From contig SIAI01000019.1 of NCBI GenBank assembly GCA_009691855.1, positions 1 through 64,000 on the forward strand: a stretch of DNA of 64,000 nucleotides. The letters are read 5' to 3'. Shown piece after piece: positions 1 to 8,015 of the stretch; positions within the stretch are counted from its first letter, which is position 1; the number at the start of each line of letters is the position of its first letter. The translations under genes were made by a program, and so were the position numbers. The notes below the pieces were generated by a model. It made no database searches, was not told where the DNA came from, and worked only from the letters and a program-made list of their open reading frames with translations. The DNA is from Planctomycetota bacterium. GTDB taxonomy: Bacteria > Planctomycetota > UBA1135 > GCA-002686595.

Positions 1-534
1 CACCTTGCCGTACATGTTGCCGAGCACGAGATCGAGGTCGCCGTCGCGGTCCCAGTCGCAGGCGAAGGGCCAGGCGGCGCGCCCGACGCGCAGCGCGCCG
101 CCGTGCGCGTCCTGCAGCACGCGCGGCGCGGCGAAACCCGGCGCGGTGCCGGCGAAGAGATACAGGTCACCGGGCGAGTAGCTGCCCGAGAGCAGGTCCA
201 CGCGTCCGTCGCGATCCAGGTCCACGAACTGTGGACCGAAGCTCGTGCATCACCCGTAGGGCACGCTGGCGAAGGCCTCGCCCGCGCGCAGGTACTCGAA
301 GCCCGCGAAGCGCGGCGCGCCGCGCGTGCCGCGGTTCGTGTAGACGCGCACGCGGCCCGCGCCGAACTGGCCCACCACGAGCTCGCGCAGACCGTCGCCG
401 TCGAGGTCGTGCAGGAACGGCGCCGAATTGCCGTCCTCGACGTCGAGCGCGTGCTCGCCGTCCTGCACCAGGAAGGGCGCCAGGAGCTCGCTCGCGGGCG
501 TCTGCTGGGCGAGCAGGAGGAGGGCGAGGAACAT
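1..534 (-). CDS. VCBS/FG-GAP repeat protein, candidate selenoprotein with in-frame UGA, 3' end outside window
   Basis: A secreted beta-propeller-type protein that runs off the left edge. ATG at 534-532 opens a signal peptide (MFLALLLLAQQ). FG-GAP calcium-loop repeats follow: LHDLDGDGLRELVVGQFG (residues 41-58), FVDLDRDGRVDLLSG (after the UGA) and CDWDRDGDLDLVLGN near the edge. Codon 95 is TGA (252-250), giving VPYG-UGA-C-TSFGPQF. The frame then stays open for all 83 remaining codons to base 1 and keeps FG-GAP spacing, so both halves are under coding constraint. A UGA-Cys pair would give a Sec-Cys redox diad. A compact hairpin starts 13 nt after the UGA. What is seen: the frame, the repeats and the hairpin. 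What is inferred: selenocysteine insertion. The alternative is a nonsense mutation or a base error. Confidence 0.8.
219..237 (-). promoter_or_regulatory. Putative bacterial SECIS hairpin after the in-frame UGA
   Basis: On the mRNA (minus) strand, counting the U of UGA as 1, nucleotides 16-22 GGUCCAC pair perfectly with 28-34 GUGGACC around the 5-nt loop AGUUC (23-27). The loop has G at 24 and U at 25. Known bacterial SECIS elements have an apical stem-loop within the first few tens of nucleotides after UGA, with a GU near the start of the loop. An overlapping alternative hairpin (nt 6-12 with 24-30, CACGAGC/GUUCGUG) also exists. The element lies inside coding sequence, as is normal in bacteria. 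Its function is inferred from geometry only. Confidence 0.55.
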
Positions 535-604
535 GGGGCACGATCCTCGCCGCTCGGCCGCGACCCCGCAAGGCATCGGCGTCGCGCCCGCCTGGCATCG
601 CAGC

Positions 605-620
605 GCGGGCTGCAGCCCGC
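605..620. repeat. Perfect 16-bp palindrome GCGGGCTGCAGCCCGC
   Basis: Lies in the 287-bp gene-free stretch between the VCBS gene start (534) and the NTF2-like gene end (822). Its core resembles the arms of the large inverted repeat at 36787-36862 (GGGCTsCAGCCCG in both), so both could belong to one REP-like family. The rest of the stretch, apart from the hairpin next to 822, shows no gene or other recognisable signal. Confidence 0.4.
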
Positions 621-779
621 ACCCCAATGAGACCTCATGCGCCCGCGCTGAGTTCTTGTTGGCGGGGGAGGCAGACCCTCCCCCGCGACTCCTCCTCCAG
701 GCCAGGCGCGACACACGGCCTCTCCCTCCTCGCCGCTTGATGAGCGGCGCGGCGCCGGCGGTGCCGAAGCTACTACTCG

Positions 780-810
780 CGAGAGTCCGCGCGCGGCGCG
801 CGGACTCTCG
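780..810 (-). terminator. Strong hairpin downstream of the SnoaL-like gene
   Basis: Arms CGAGAGTCCGCGCG (780-793) and CGCGCGGACTCTCG (797-810) are perfectly complementary around a 3-nt loop. A second outer pairing, GCTACT with AGTAGC, brackets the structure. It begins about ten bases after the minus-strand stop at 822-824. No U-tract follows, so it is either a non-canonical terminator or an mRNA 3' stabiliser. Confidence 0.6.
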
Positions 811-821
811 AACCCAGTAGC

Positions 822-1280
822 TCAGCGTTCCTTCGGCCAGTACGCGTCCAGCGTGATGCGCCACTCGCCGTCCGGATCGCGGCGCCACAGCAGCACGAAC
901 TCGCTCTCGAGCGTGCGCGGCACGCCGTCCTGGCGCGTGGTCAGGCGCGACACGCCGGTCTCGTAGGCCACGGCCTCGGAGCCGCGGATGGTGCGCAGCT
1001 CGAGCTCCCAGTCGAGCGGGTCCTCGAGCGCCGACCAGTACTCGTCGATCTCGGCGCGTCCGCTGGTGCGCGTGCCGTGGGCGTCGATCAGCACGGCGTC
1101 GTCGGCGTACACGTCGGCCACTCCCAGCAGGTTGCCGGCGCGGAACGCGCTCTCCAGGTGCCGGTTGCGCGCCTCGATCTCGAGGAAGTAGCGCGGACGG
1201 CCGGAGGGACCCGCGGACCTGCAGGCGCCCAGGGTGAGGAACAGGAGGCCGAGCGGCGCGAGCTTCACGGTGGAGAGCAT
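822..1280 (-). CDS. SnoaL/DUF4440-like (NTF2 fold) lipoprotein
   Basis: 152 residues starting at ATG 1280. A signal peptide with lipobox LTLGAC puts the mature Cys near residue 20. The rest looks like a single NTF2-fold domain of the DUF4440/SnoaL type: a helix (LESAFRAGNLLGVADVYADD), then DAVLIDAHG, the helix EIDEYWSAL, and strands ending in WRRDPDGEWRITLDAYW. That ending is typical of DUF4440 proteins. The family includes ketosteroid-isomerase-like enzymes and binding proteins, so the substrate cannot be predicted. It lies downstream of the M1 peptidase on the same strand with a 56-bp gap and probably shares its transcript. Confidence 0.8.
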   Translation of the reverse strand: MLSTVKLAPLGLLFLTLGACRSAGPSGRPRYFLEIEARNRHLESAFRAGNLLGVADVYADDAVLIDAHGTRTSGRAEIDEYWSALEDPLDWELELRTIRGSEAVAYETGVSRLTTRQDGVPRTLESEFVLLWRRDPDGEWRITLDAYWPKER

Positions 1281-1336
1281 GCTCCGCGCACTGTGGCTTC
1301 GGACTCCGCGCGGGACAAGGGCCGCGCCGCGATCTC

Positions 1337-2962
1337 CTACGGTCCAGGCTTGGGCCCGTACTCGGGCGTCCACAGCAGCAGCCGGTGGCGCGGATCGATC
1401 TCGATGCCGGTCGGGGCCGTACCGCTCGGGAGCTCGACGATCGTCTCGCGCCCAGCGATCGTGAGCGTGTGGGAGCTGCGCCCGGCGGCGGAGTCGAGCG
1501 CGAGCTCGAGCTCCAGCCGGTAGGGCTCGCCGCGCTGCACCTGGCGCAGCGTCACGCGCGCGCCCGAGGGCTGCGCGCTCCAGGCGCACTCCACGATCGG
1601 CGCACCGGGCCGATCCAGCCAGTCGGCAAAGAAGCGCGGCACGTCCACCTCGGGCGCGCACTCCACGAAGCGCCGACGGAACTCGACCAGCGTCAGCGGG
1701 AGTTCCGCGTACTCGCGCAGCAGCGCGCGCAGCGTGGCGAAGAAGCGCTCGTCGCCCACGCGCGCGCGCAGCATGTGCAGCACCCAGTGGAACTTCGCGT
1801 CGGCCAGGTAGTGACCGAGGTCGCCGCCCTCGAGGGTGGACAGGGCCTGGTCGCGGCCCGCGCGCAGGCTGTCGAAGTAGCCGCGCGCGCACTGCTCGTC
1901 CACGTAGCCCGGGCGCGAGAAGCGCAGGAAGTCGGTCGCCGCGGCCTCGCCTTCGAGCTCCTCGAGCGCCAGCACGGCGCTGTACTGCGCCAGACCTTCC
2001 TCCAGCAGGATCCCACCGGGCCCCTGCGCGCCGACCAGGTTGCCCCACCAGCCGTGGGCCAGTTCGTGCGCGAACAGCGCCAGGTTTCCGTCGGGCGCCG
2101 CGAACGCGAGCGGGCGCACGAGGATGAAGCCCTGCTCAGAGGAACCCAGGAAATCGCCCACGCCGACGGGCAGCTCGACCACGCGATAGCTGGGATACGG
2201 ATAGGGCCCGAAGTGCGCCTCGAGCGTGCGCAGGATCGCGGCCACCGCGCCGAGCTCGCGCTCGGCCCCGGCCTGCGCGCTGGTCAGGCGATGGATCGCG
2301 ACTCGCCGTCCGCCGACCTCGCGCTCGAACGAGGTGAAGGGCGCGCAGGCGAAGGAGCGCGCGACGGGGAGCTCGACGCGCCACGCCTCGACGCCGGGTT
2401 CGCTCGCGGCGAGCGGCGCGCCGTTCGACACGCTCTGCCAGCCCTCCGGCAGGTGGAAGCGCGTCACGCCCGGCGCGGCCAGCAGCAGCGACAGGTCCGC
2501 CTCGGGGCCGCCGTAGGGTGCGGGGTACCAGGCCTCGACCCACGAGGCCAGCGCGGCGCGGGCGCCGATCGCGAACTGGTCCGAGCGGCCCACGTTGTCG
2601 CACTCGAAGTGGACCTCGAGTTCGGCGCCGCGCGCCAGCGCCTGGGCGCAGGCGAGCCGCGCGGTGGCGATGCGCAGCGCGCCGTCCTCGCGCTTTCCGA
2701 GCGTGACCCTCGCGCCCGGCGCGTCCACCGCGACGAAGGCGAACAGCGCGGCCGCGAGCTCGAGGCGCGGACCGCTGGAGGATTCGGCCTCGAGCACGAG
2801 GCGTCCGTGGCCCTCGAGGTGCGCGCTCTCGAGCTCGGGCTCGATCCACAGCTCGAGCTCCAGCTCCTTCCAGCGCCAGCCGCGGCCGTCGTCCTGCGCG
2901 GCGAGGGCGGGCGCGAGCAGGACGAGGACGACGAGCGCGAGGAGGCGGCGGGGGCGGTGCAT
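1337..2962 (-). CDS. M1-family (gluzincin) metallopeptidase, secreted
   Basis: 541 residues with an N-terminal signal peptide (RRLLALVVLVLLAPALAAQ). The zinc site is clear: HELAHGWWGN, followed 18 residues after the second His by the Glu of LLEEGLAQYSA, the HExxH-(18)-E pattern of M1 aminopeptidases. The N-terminal half is beta-rich, as expected for the M1 saddle domain. A catalytic Tyr candidate lies in the helical part (YLADAKFHWVLHMLRA). It is shorter than classical aminopeptidase N because the C-terminal helical superhelix is absent, as in many bacterial M1 proteins with only the catalytic core. It probably trims peptides outside the cytoplasm. Family call is firm; specificity is unknown. 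Confidence 0.92.
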   Translation of the reverse strand: MHRPRRLLALVVLVLLAPALAAQDDGRGWRWKELELELWIEPELESAHLEGHGRLVLEAESSSGPRLELAAALFAFVAVDAPGARVTLGKREDGALRIATARLACAQALARGAELEVHFECDNVGRSDQFAIGARAALASWVEAWYPAPYGGPEADLSLLLAAPGVTRFHLPEGWQSVSNGAPLAASEPGVEAWRVELPVARSFACAPFTSFEREVGGRRVAIHRLTSAQAGAERELGAVAAILRTLEAHFGPYPYPSYRVVELPVGVGDFLGSSEQGFILVRPLAFAAPDGNLALFAHELAHGWWGNLVGAQGPGGILLEEGLAQYSAVLALEELEGEAAATDFLRFSRPGYVDEQCARGYFDSLRAGRDQALSTLEGGDLGHYLADAKFHWVLHMLRARVGDERFFATLRALLREYAELPLTLVEFRRRFVECAPEVDVPRFFADWLDRPGAPIVECAWSAQPSGARVTLRQVQRGEPYRLELELALDSAAGRSSHTLTIAGRETIVELPSGTAPTGIEIDPRHRLLLWTPEYGPKPGP

Positions 2963-3035
2963 GGGCGGCCAGCTTGAGCCGCGAGCGCGGGCCCGTCTTG
3001 AATGCGCGGCGCAGCGTGGAAGCCGCGCGGCGCGC

Positions 3036-3860
3036 TCAGGCGCCCGCCGCGCTCCCGCGCGTCGCGCGCCGGTAGGCAGCGGGGGCGAGGCCGACGGCCG
3101 CGCGCAGCGCGCGCGTCAGGTGGCTCTGGTCGGCGAAGCCGGTGCGCAGCGCGACCTCTGACAGCGGGGCGTCGCTGGCGCGCAGCAGCGTCATGGCGCG
3201 GGCGAGGCGCGCGCGGCGCGCGTACTCGCCCGGGCTGCAACCGTGCTGGCGCCGGAAGGCGCGCACCAGCGTGGCCGGGTGCACGCCGGCCTCGCTGGCG
3301 AGCGTGAGCAAGGAGGGCCGCTCGCCCTGGCGCAGGCGCTCGCACAGCGCCGGCATCCACGGCGGAGCGCGCCGCTCGCGGCCGTGCTCGCGGCGCGTGA
3401 AGAACGCCAGCAGTTCCAGCGTCAGGCCCTCGAGCGCGAGCTCGCTGGCCTCGTCCGGCGCCTCGAACTCGCGCGCCAGGCGCGCACCGATCTCGCCCAA
3501 CGCCGCGCGCGGCGCGTACAGCGCGGGCCCCGCGTCGATCCAGGCGCCGAGGCGCTCGCGCCAGGCGCGCGGGAAGCTCACGTTCAGGCAGCTCGCCGGC
3601 GCGGGCCCGAAGCGATCCGCGTGCGTCTCGCCCGCGCGGTGCAGCACCACCGTGCCGGGCACGACCTCGAATTCGCGCCCCTGCGAGCGCTCGGCGAACG
3701 AGCCCGTCAACGCCAGGCACAGGTAGGGCTCGTCGTGGGCGTGCTCGGGCAGGCGCTGGAGCGGCGCGTAGCGCGTGCGGCACAGGCCCAGCGCGCCGCT
3801 CGCTCGCGCGTCTTCGGGCCGGCCGAAGTAGGTGCCGGCGGAGAGAGCGGAGGGACGCAC
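3036..3860 (-). CDS. AraC-family transcriptional regulator
   Basis: About 274 residues from the GTG at 3860. The N-terminal half is a cupin-like sensor (HAHDEPYLCLALTGSF, then VVPGTVVLHRAGETHADRFG), which normally binds a small effector. The C-terminal half has two helix-turn-helix motifs: LTLASEAGVHPATLVRAFRRQHG and LSEVALRTGFADQSHLTRALRAAVG, ending in the usual P-x-x-YRR. The open frame extends upstream to 4022 but that part overlaps the divergent ridA start, so I prefer a start near 3860. Divergent placement beside ridA suggests, without proof, that it regulates that gene or itself. Confidence 0.88.
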   Translation of the reverse strand: MRPSALSAGTYFGRPEDARASGALGLCRTRYAPLQRLPEHAHDEPYLCLALTGSFAERSQGREFEVVPGTVVLHRAGETHADRFGPAPASCLNVSFPRAWRERLGAWIDAGPALYAPRAALGEIGARLAREFEAPDEASELALEGLTLELLAFFTRREHGRERRAPPWMPALCERLRQGERPSLLTLASEAGVHPATLVRAFRRQHGCSPGEYARRARLARAMTLLRASDAPLSEVALRTGFADQSHLTRALRAAVGLAPAAYRRATRGSAAGA

Positions 3861-3942
3861 GCCTCCGAGGATAGTCGCGATCCGCCGCGGGCGGGAGCCG
3901 TGCGCTTGGCGCGACCCGCTCACGGCCGCATGATTGGGCACC

Positions 3943-4365
3943 ATGAGCTTCCCCAATCCCGCCGCGCCCACCGCCATGCAAGACCGCCGCATCGTCTCGA
4001 CCCCCGACGCCCCCGGCGCCATCGGGCCCTACAGCCAGGCCGTCGTCCACGCGGGCCTGGTGTACTGCTCGGGCCAGGTCGCGCTCGACCCGGCCACGAA
4101 GGAACTCGTCGCCGGCGGGATCGAGGAGCAGACGAAGCAGGTGCTGAAGAACCTGGGCAACGTGCTCACCGCCGCCGGCTCGTCGCTCGAGCGCGTGCTC
4201 AAGACCACCGTCTACCTGCAGAAGATGGACGACTTCGCGAAGATGAACGCGGTCTACGGCACCTTCTTCAGCAAGGACTTCCCCGCGCGCGCCACGGTCG
4301 AGGTCGCCAAGCTGCCCAAGAACGCGCTGGTCGAGATCGACTGCGTGGCGGCGCTGAAGAAGTAG
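3943..4365 (+). CDS. ridA: RidA-family (YjgF/UK114) enamine/imine deaminase
   Basis: RidA proteins hydrolyse reactive enamine and imine intermediates released by PLP enzymes to keto acids and ammonia in the cytoplasm. The sequence carries the full family pattern: GAIGPYSQAV, VYCSGQVALDP, the helical QTKQVLKNLGNVLTAAG, VLKTTVYL and the C-terminal ARATVEVAKLPKNALVEIDCVA. This includes the catalytic Arg (PARATV) and the terminal Glu (VEIDC). Starting at 3943 gives 140 residues; an inner ATG at 3976 (MQDRR) gives 129, the usual family size, so either may be used. It is transcribed divergently from the AraC regulator. Confidence 0.93.
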   Translation: MSFPNPAAPTAMQDRRIVSTPDAPGAIGPYSQAVVHAGLVYCSGQVALDPATKELVAGGIEEQTKQVLKNLGNVLTAAGSSLERVLKTTVYLQKMDDFAKMNAVYGTFFSKDFPARATVEVAKLPKNALVEIDCVAALKK

Positions 4366-4436
4366 CGCGGAGGAGCGCGCTGCCCGCAGGCGTGCTCAGC
4401 GGAGGGAGATTCGCGGGGCGATGGAACGGAGCACCT

Positions 4437-4874
4437 TCAGAGTGAAGTCGTGGCCGAGTCGCCGACCTCGATGGGCTTCTTCTCGTTGAGGATGGATGCG
4501 GAGCACATCGAGTCCTGGACGTCGACGACCTTGACCTGGCCCTTGTACTGCACGCCGCGATAGAGATCGAAGACGTAGCCGGGCTTCACTCCGTCGGACT
4601 TGCCCTTGTTCAGGACGAGCAACCGCAGCGCGGCATCGACGCTGAGAACCTCGGCATCGATCGCCGGGGGCAGATCGCAGACCGAAGGCCCGGAGAAGAT
4701 GTCGAGGCTGCGATAGATGCCCTCCAGCTGTTCGGTGAGCGTAGCCACGCGCTGGCGCAGCTCCACGTTCTCCGCCTCCATCTCGGCGAGCCTGCGCGGC
4801 TCGCGGTCCCCCTCCTGCGGGGCGCGACAGGCAGCCAGAGAGGCGAGCGCGCAGGTCAGGGTTCGCGGGAGCAT
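4437..4874 (-). CDS. Lipoprotein with coiled coil and MreC-like beta domain, intact copy Q
   Basis: 145 residues from ATG 4874 with a lipobox (LASLAAC). The mature N-terminus carries a short coiled coil ([20 protein letters not shown]). A C-terminal beta domain follows ([20 protein letters not shown], then [13 protein letters not shown]), resembling the small barrel used by MreC and FlgA-like envelope proteins. It is paralogous to the truncated copy at 9061-9384 (same lipobox, same LNKGKxDGVxPG and VFDxYRG). Function unknown. It lies on the far side of the integron from its paralogue. Confidence 0.72.
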   Translation of the reverse strand: MLPRTLTCALASLAACRAPQEGDREPRRLAEMEAENVELRQRVATLTEQLEGIYRSLDIFSGPSVCDLPPAIDAEVLSVDAALRLLVLNKGKSDGVKPGYVFDLYRGVQYKGQVKVVDVQDSMCSASILNEKKPIEVGDSATTSL

Positions 4875-4910
4875 CGGCGGCCCCGGAGCGTCCGGGGCTC
4901 TGGGCGAATA

Positions 4911-4976
4911 CTCCTCGGCCCTCTCGACTGGCAACGTCCCGCGCTTCTCGTCGCCCACCGTAACGAGACTCTGCAC
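4911..4976 (-). pseudogene. Remnant 3' end of the P lipoprotein gene (second copy of 9450-9818)
   Basis: The reading [18 protein letters not shown] just upstream of Q matches the C-terminus FVGDEKRGVVPAAKGEK of the intact P protein at 9450-9818. A 21-bp block is identical between 4938-4958 and 9480-9500. Only the tail of P survives here; the 5' part is missing and integron-side sequence takes its place. This shows that the P-Q gene pair was once present twice. Confidence 0.65.
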
Positions 4977-5093
4977 GGTCTCAACCGCTGGGCGGCTCCC
5001 ACGGGTGCACTCTCGCGCGGTCCGGACTTCGGTATAGTGCCGACGGGGGTCTTCAAGGGATCAAAGGTCGGTTCTCGGGAGGGACAGGCTCAG

Positions 5094-6263
5094 ATGTCGC
5101 TGATGGTCGCACGCCAGCCGCAGAAAACGAGCTGCGCCACGTGGATGGCGCGCGCGCGATCGTACGCGCATGCGCCGTGGACGTTGTCCGGCAGGTTGGG
5201 CGAGCTCGGCCTCGAGCTCGGCGGGGCATCCATCGTGCGCGAGGGGCCGCTCGAACCTCGTCGCCCGAGCCCTGCCTCCGTCCCGGGAGCCAGCCCGGTT
5301 CCGCGCCTCTCCGAGCGCGCGCGCGAAGCCATGCGCCTGCGGCACTTCAGCCCGCGCACCGAGGAGGCCTACCTCGGCTGGATGCGCCGCTACCACGAGT
5401 TCCACGGCCGGCGTGATCCCGCCGGGCTCGGCCCGGAGCACGTCACGGCCTTCCTGAACGCGCTCGCCACCCGCAGGCACGTTTCGGCCTCGACGCAGAA
5501 CCAGGCGCTCGCGGCGCTGCTGTTCCTCTACCGAGACGTCCTCGGCATCCAGCTCCCCTGGCTCGACGATCTGGTGCACGCCAAGTCGCCCGCGCGCCTC
5601 CCGGTCGTGCTCACGCGCGACGAGGTGCGCGCCGTGCTGGCGCGCATGGAGGGCGAGCCGCGCCTGATGGCAACGCTGCTCTACGGCTGCGGTCTGCGGC
5701 TGCTCGAATGCTGCCACCTGCGCGTGAAGGACGTCGACTTCGGTCGCAACCAGATCACCGTCCGGCGCGGCAAGGGCGACAAGGACCGCGCGACGATGCT
5801 GCCGGTCTCGGTGAAGCTCGAACTCGCCGCACACCTCGAGCGCGTGCGAGCCCAGCACGAACGCGACCTCGCGAACGGCGCCGGGTGGGTCGAGCTCCCC
5901 GGCGCGCTCGGGAAGAAGCTGCCCTCCGCCGGTCGCGAGTGGCCCTGGCAGTGGGTGTTCCCCGCCACGCGCCACTACGTCGAGCGCGAGACGGGCGAGA
6001 AGCGCCGCCACCACTTGCACGGGACCGTCGTGCAGCAGGCCGTGCGCCGCGCCGTCCTGGCATCCGGCATCCCGAAGCGCGCCACGTGCCACACGTTCCG
6101 CCACTCCTTCGCTACCCACCTGCTCGAAGCCGGCAGCGACATCCGCACCGTGCAACAGCTGCTTGGCCACAAGGACCTTGCCACGACGAGGATCTACACG
6201 CACGTCCTGAACCGCGGCCCCGCCGGCGTCCAATCCCCGGCCGACCGTCTCCTCGGAGGCTGA
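5094..6263 (+). CDS. intI: Integron integrase (IntI-type tyrosine recombinase)
   Basis: The catalytic domain has the tyrosine recombinase residues: Arg in [15 protein letters not shown], then [15 protein letters not shown], and [15 protein letters not shown] with the nucleophilic Tyr. The IntI-specific extra segment is present ([11 protein letters not shown], then RRHHLH...RRAV). This insertion separates integron integrases from XerC/D and is needed to bind folded attC. The N-terminal SAM-like domain starts at [20 protein letters not shown]. About 389 residues from ATG 5094 is longer than most IntI (near 320-340), so the first 60-70 residues may not be translated; the frame is open from GTG 5037. 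It should excise and insert cassettes at the adjacent attI. Confidence 0.93.
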   Translation: MSLMVARQPQKTSCATWMARARSYAHAPWTLSGRLGELGLELGGASIVREGPLEPRRPSPASVPGASPVPRLSERAREAMRLRHFSPRTEEAYLGWMRRYHEFHGRRDPAGLGPEHVTAFLNALATRRHVSASTQNQALAALLFLYRDVLGIQLPWLDDLVHAKSPARLPVVLTRDEVRAVLARMEGEPRLMATLLYGCGLRLLECCHLRVKDVDFGRNQITVRRGKGDKDRATMLPVSVKLELAAHLERVRAQHERDLANGAGWVELPGALGKKLPSAGREWPWQWVFPATRHYVERETGEKRRHHLHGTVVQQAVRRAVLASGIPKRATCHTFRHSFATHLLEAGSDIRTVQQLLGHKDLATTRIYTHVLNRGPAGVQSPADRLLGG

Positions 6264-6483
6264 CGATGCGTACCCATGTCCATCTCGGTGGCGTCCTGCC
6301 CTCTCCTCCCCGCGAATGTGCCGCGGGCAGCGCGCGAACCGCGCCGGCAGTTAGGCCGGTCCGTCTAACGCCAGCTTCGCCTGGCGCGGGTGGTGCCGTT
6401 TCTTCTAGACCCGTAGCACCTTGCGGCGCTCGCGCGGTCCCCTTCCATGACACAATAGGCAGACCCCCTCGCCGCGTCGCCGT

Positions 6484-6516
6484 ATTTATGCAGGTCCGCC
6501 CAATACAAAGTTAGCT
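6484..6516 (+). other. attI: Putative attI recombination site, class-1-like core
   Basis: Bases 6497-6514 read CGCCCAATACAAAGTTAG. From memory, the end of class 1 attI1 is CGCCCTAAAACAAAGTTAG, so the match is close, and both have GCAG shortly upstream. Recombination would occur between G6510 and T6511. Downstream of the crossover the sequence is that of cassette 1. The rest of 6264-6483 holds no gene. It contains a small hairpin (CGCCAG/CTGGCG, near 6369-6386) that may end the intI transcript. Confidence 0.7.
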
Positions 6517-6549
6517 GGCCAAGACTGATCACCAAAGTGAGGAGACTTT

Positions 6550-8001
6550 ATGACGAATCGTAGTTGCCCCACCTTTACTACGGGTTTGTTGTTTCTTGTG
6601 GTGTTGATTGGAGGATCACTTGCGAAGCCGGCTCTAACTCAGTCCCCGGATAGAAAACCCAACATCGTCTTCGTCCTCATGGACAACCTGGGTTACGGAG
6701 AAGTCGGCGCCTACGGCGGCGGCATTCTTCGGGGCGCAGCTACGCCGTGCATCGATGCGCTCGCGGCGGAGGGCACGCGCTTGCTCAACTTCAACGTCGA
6801 GGCCCAGTGCACGCCGAGCCGCTCGGCCATCATGACCGGGCGCTACGCGATTCGCAGCGGCACGCACTCCGTGCCCTTCCCCGGGCAGCTTGACGGATTG
6901 ACACAGTGGGAAATCACCATCGCCGAGCTGCTCTCCGGCCAGGGCTACGCCACCGCCCAATTCGGCAAGTGGCATCTCGGCAGCGACCAGAGTCGATTGC
7001 CCACCAGCCAGGGGTTCGACGAGTGGTTCGGCATCCCGCGCACCACCGATGAAGCCTACTGGCCGTCGGCGCCCGGGTTCAAGGAGTCCGGCGTCGAGCC
7101 GGAGCACATCATGGAGGGCAGGAAAGGCGAGAAAAGCCGCAACCTCGAACTCTATGACTTCAAGCAACGCCGACTGATCGACGCGGAGGTCACACGCCGC
7201 GCGGTGGATTTCATGAAGCGCAGCGTGAGGGCCGGCAAACCGTTCTACGCCTACGTCGCCATGACCCAGCCGCACGCCCCGGTGCTGCCGCATCCGGACT
7301 TCGAGGGCAAGACCGGTTTCGGCAATTTTCCAGATGTGCTGGCCGAAATGGATGTCCGCGTCGGCCAACTCCTCGATGCCGTGGACGAACTGGGCGTGCG
7401 TGAAAACACCATCTTCGTTTTCACCAGCGACAACGGGCCTGACCCGACGTTTCCGAACCAGGGAAGTTCCGGCCCGTGGCGCGGTTACTATTTCACGCAC
7501 ATGGAAGGCTCGTCGCGGACGCCGTTCATCATCCGCTGGCCGGGCAAGATTCCCGCCGGCCGTGTGAGCAATGAAATCGTCCACGAGATGGACACATTCA
7601 CTACCTTCGCCAGACTGGCCGGCGCTCCGGTGCCGCAAGATCGGCCCATCGACGGCGTGGACCAGACGGATTTCCTGTTGGGGAAGAGGGAGACCTCGAA
7701 CCGCGAAGGCATCCTGCTGTTCCTCGCGGACCGTCTGCAGGCCGTGAAGTGGCGCAACTGGAAACTGCACCTCTACGACGAGATGCACAACTGGTTTACG
7801 CCGCCGTTGGCACTCGGCACGCCGAAGCTTTTCAACCTCATTCTCGATCCCAAGGAAGAATTCCCGGTTACTATCGAAAACACCTGGGCCATCACGCCCA
7901 TGACGAGGATGATGGCGGAGTTCCAGACGAGCATGAAGAAGTACCCGCCCATCGCGCCCGGCACGCCCGACCCTTACACGCCGCCGGTTCAGCGGCAGTG
8001 A
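6550..8001 (+). CDS. Secreted sulfatase (arylsulfatase A family), integron cassette 1
   Basis: 483 residues with a signal peptide (GLLFLVVLIGGSLAKPA). PNIVFVLMDNLGYGEVG supplies the metal-binding Asp. The formylglycine motif CTPSRSAIMTGR has the C-x-P-S-R core that is converted to FGly for sulfate-ester hydrolysis. GKWHLG and FTSDNGPDP supply further active-site residues, and the length fits family S1. A clear SD (AGGAG, 6540-6544) sits 5 nt before ATG. The first 150 bases are visibly AT-richer than the surrounding genes, in keeping with acquisition as a cassette. It is the first cassette after attI and ends 15 bp before its attC. Sulfated polysaccharide or another sulfate ester is the likely substrate; the exact one is unknown. 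Confidence 0.93.
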   Translation: MTNRSCPTFTTGLLFLVVLIGGSLAKPALTQSPDRKPNIVFVLMDNLGYGEVGAYGGGILRGAATPCIDALAAEGTRLLNFNVEAQCTPSRSAIMTGRYAIRSGTHSVPFPGQLDGLTQWEITIAELLSGQGYATAQFGKWHLGSDQSRLPTSQGFDEWFGIPRTTDEAYWPSAPGFKESGVEPEHIMEGRKGEKSRNLELYDFKQRRLIDAEVTRRAVDFMKRSVRAGKPFYAYVAMTQPHAPVLPHPDFEGKTGFGNFPDVLAEMDVRVGQLLDAVDELGVRENTIFVFTSDNGPDPTFPNQGSSGPWRGYYFTHMEGSSRTPFIIRWPGKIPAGRVSNEIVHEMDTFTTFARLAGAPVPQDRPIDGVDQTDFLLGKRETSNREGILLFLADRLQAVKWRNWKLHLYDEMHNWFTPPLALGTPKLFNLILDPKEEFPVTIENTWAITPMTRMMAEFQTSMKKYPPIAPGTPDPYTPPVQRQ

Positions 8002-8015
8002 GAGAAGTGGCAGCC

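Noticed and set aside
250-252. The TGA as the true end of a short 94-residue protein
   Set aside because: The in-phase FG-GAP repeats continue to the window edge with no further stop and a SECIS-like hairpin follows. A nonsense mutation is not excluded, but a natural end here is unlikely.
3861-4022. N-terminal extension of the AraC regulator
   Set aside because: It overlaps the divergent ridA start and contains no part of the cupin domain.
6350-6516. GTTAGGC (6350) plus GTCTAAC (6363) as the ends of an additional 160-bp cassette
   Set aside because: The inner sequence does not fold into attC-type arms, and the attI1-like motif just before 6510 explains the region better.
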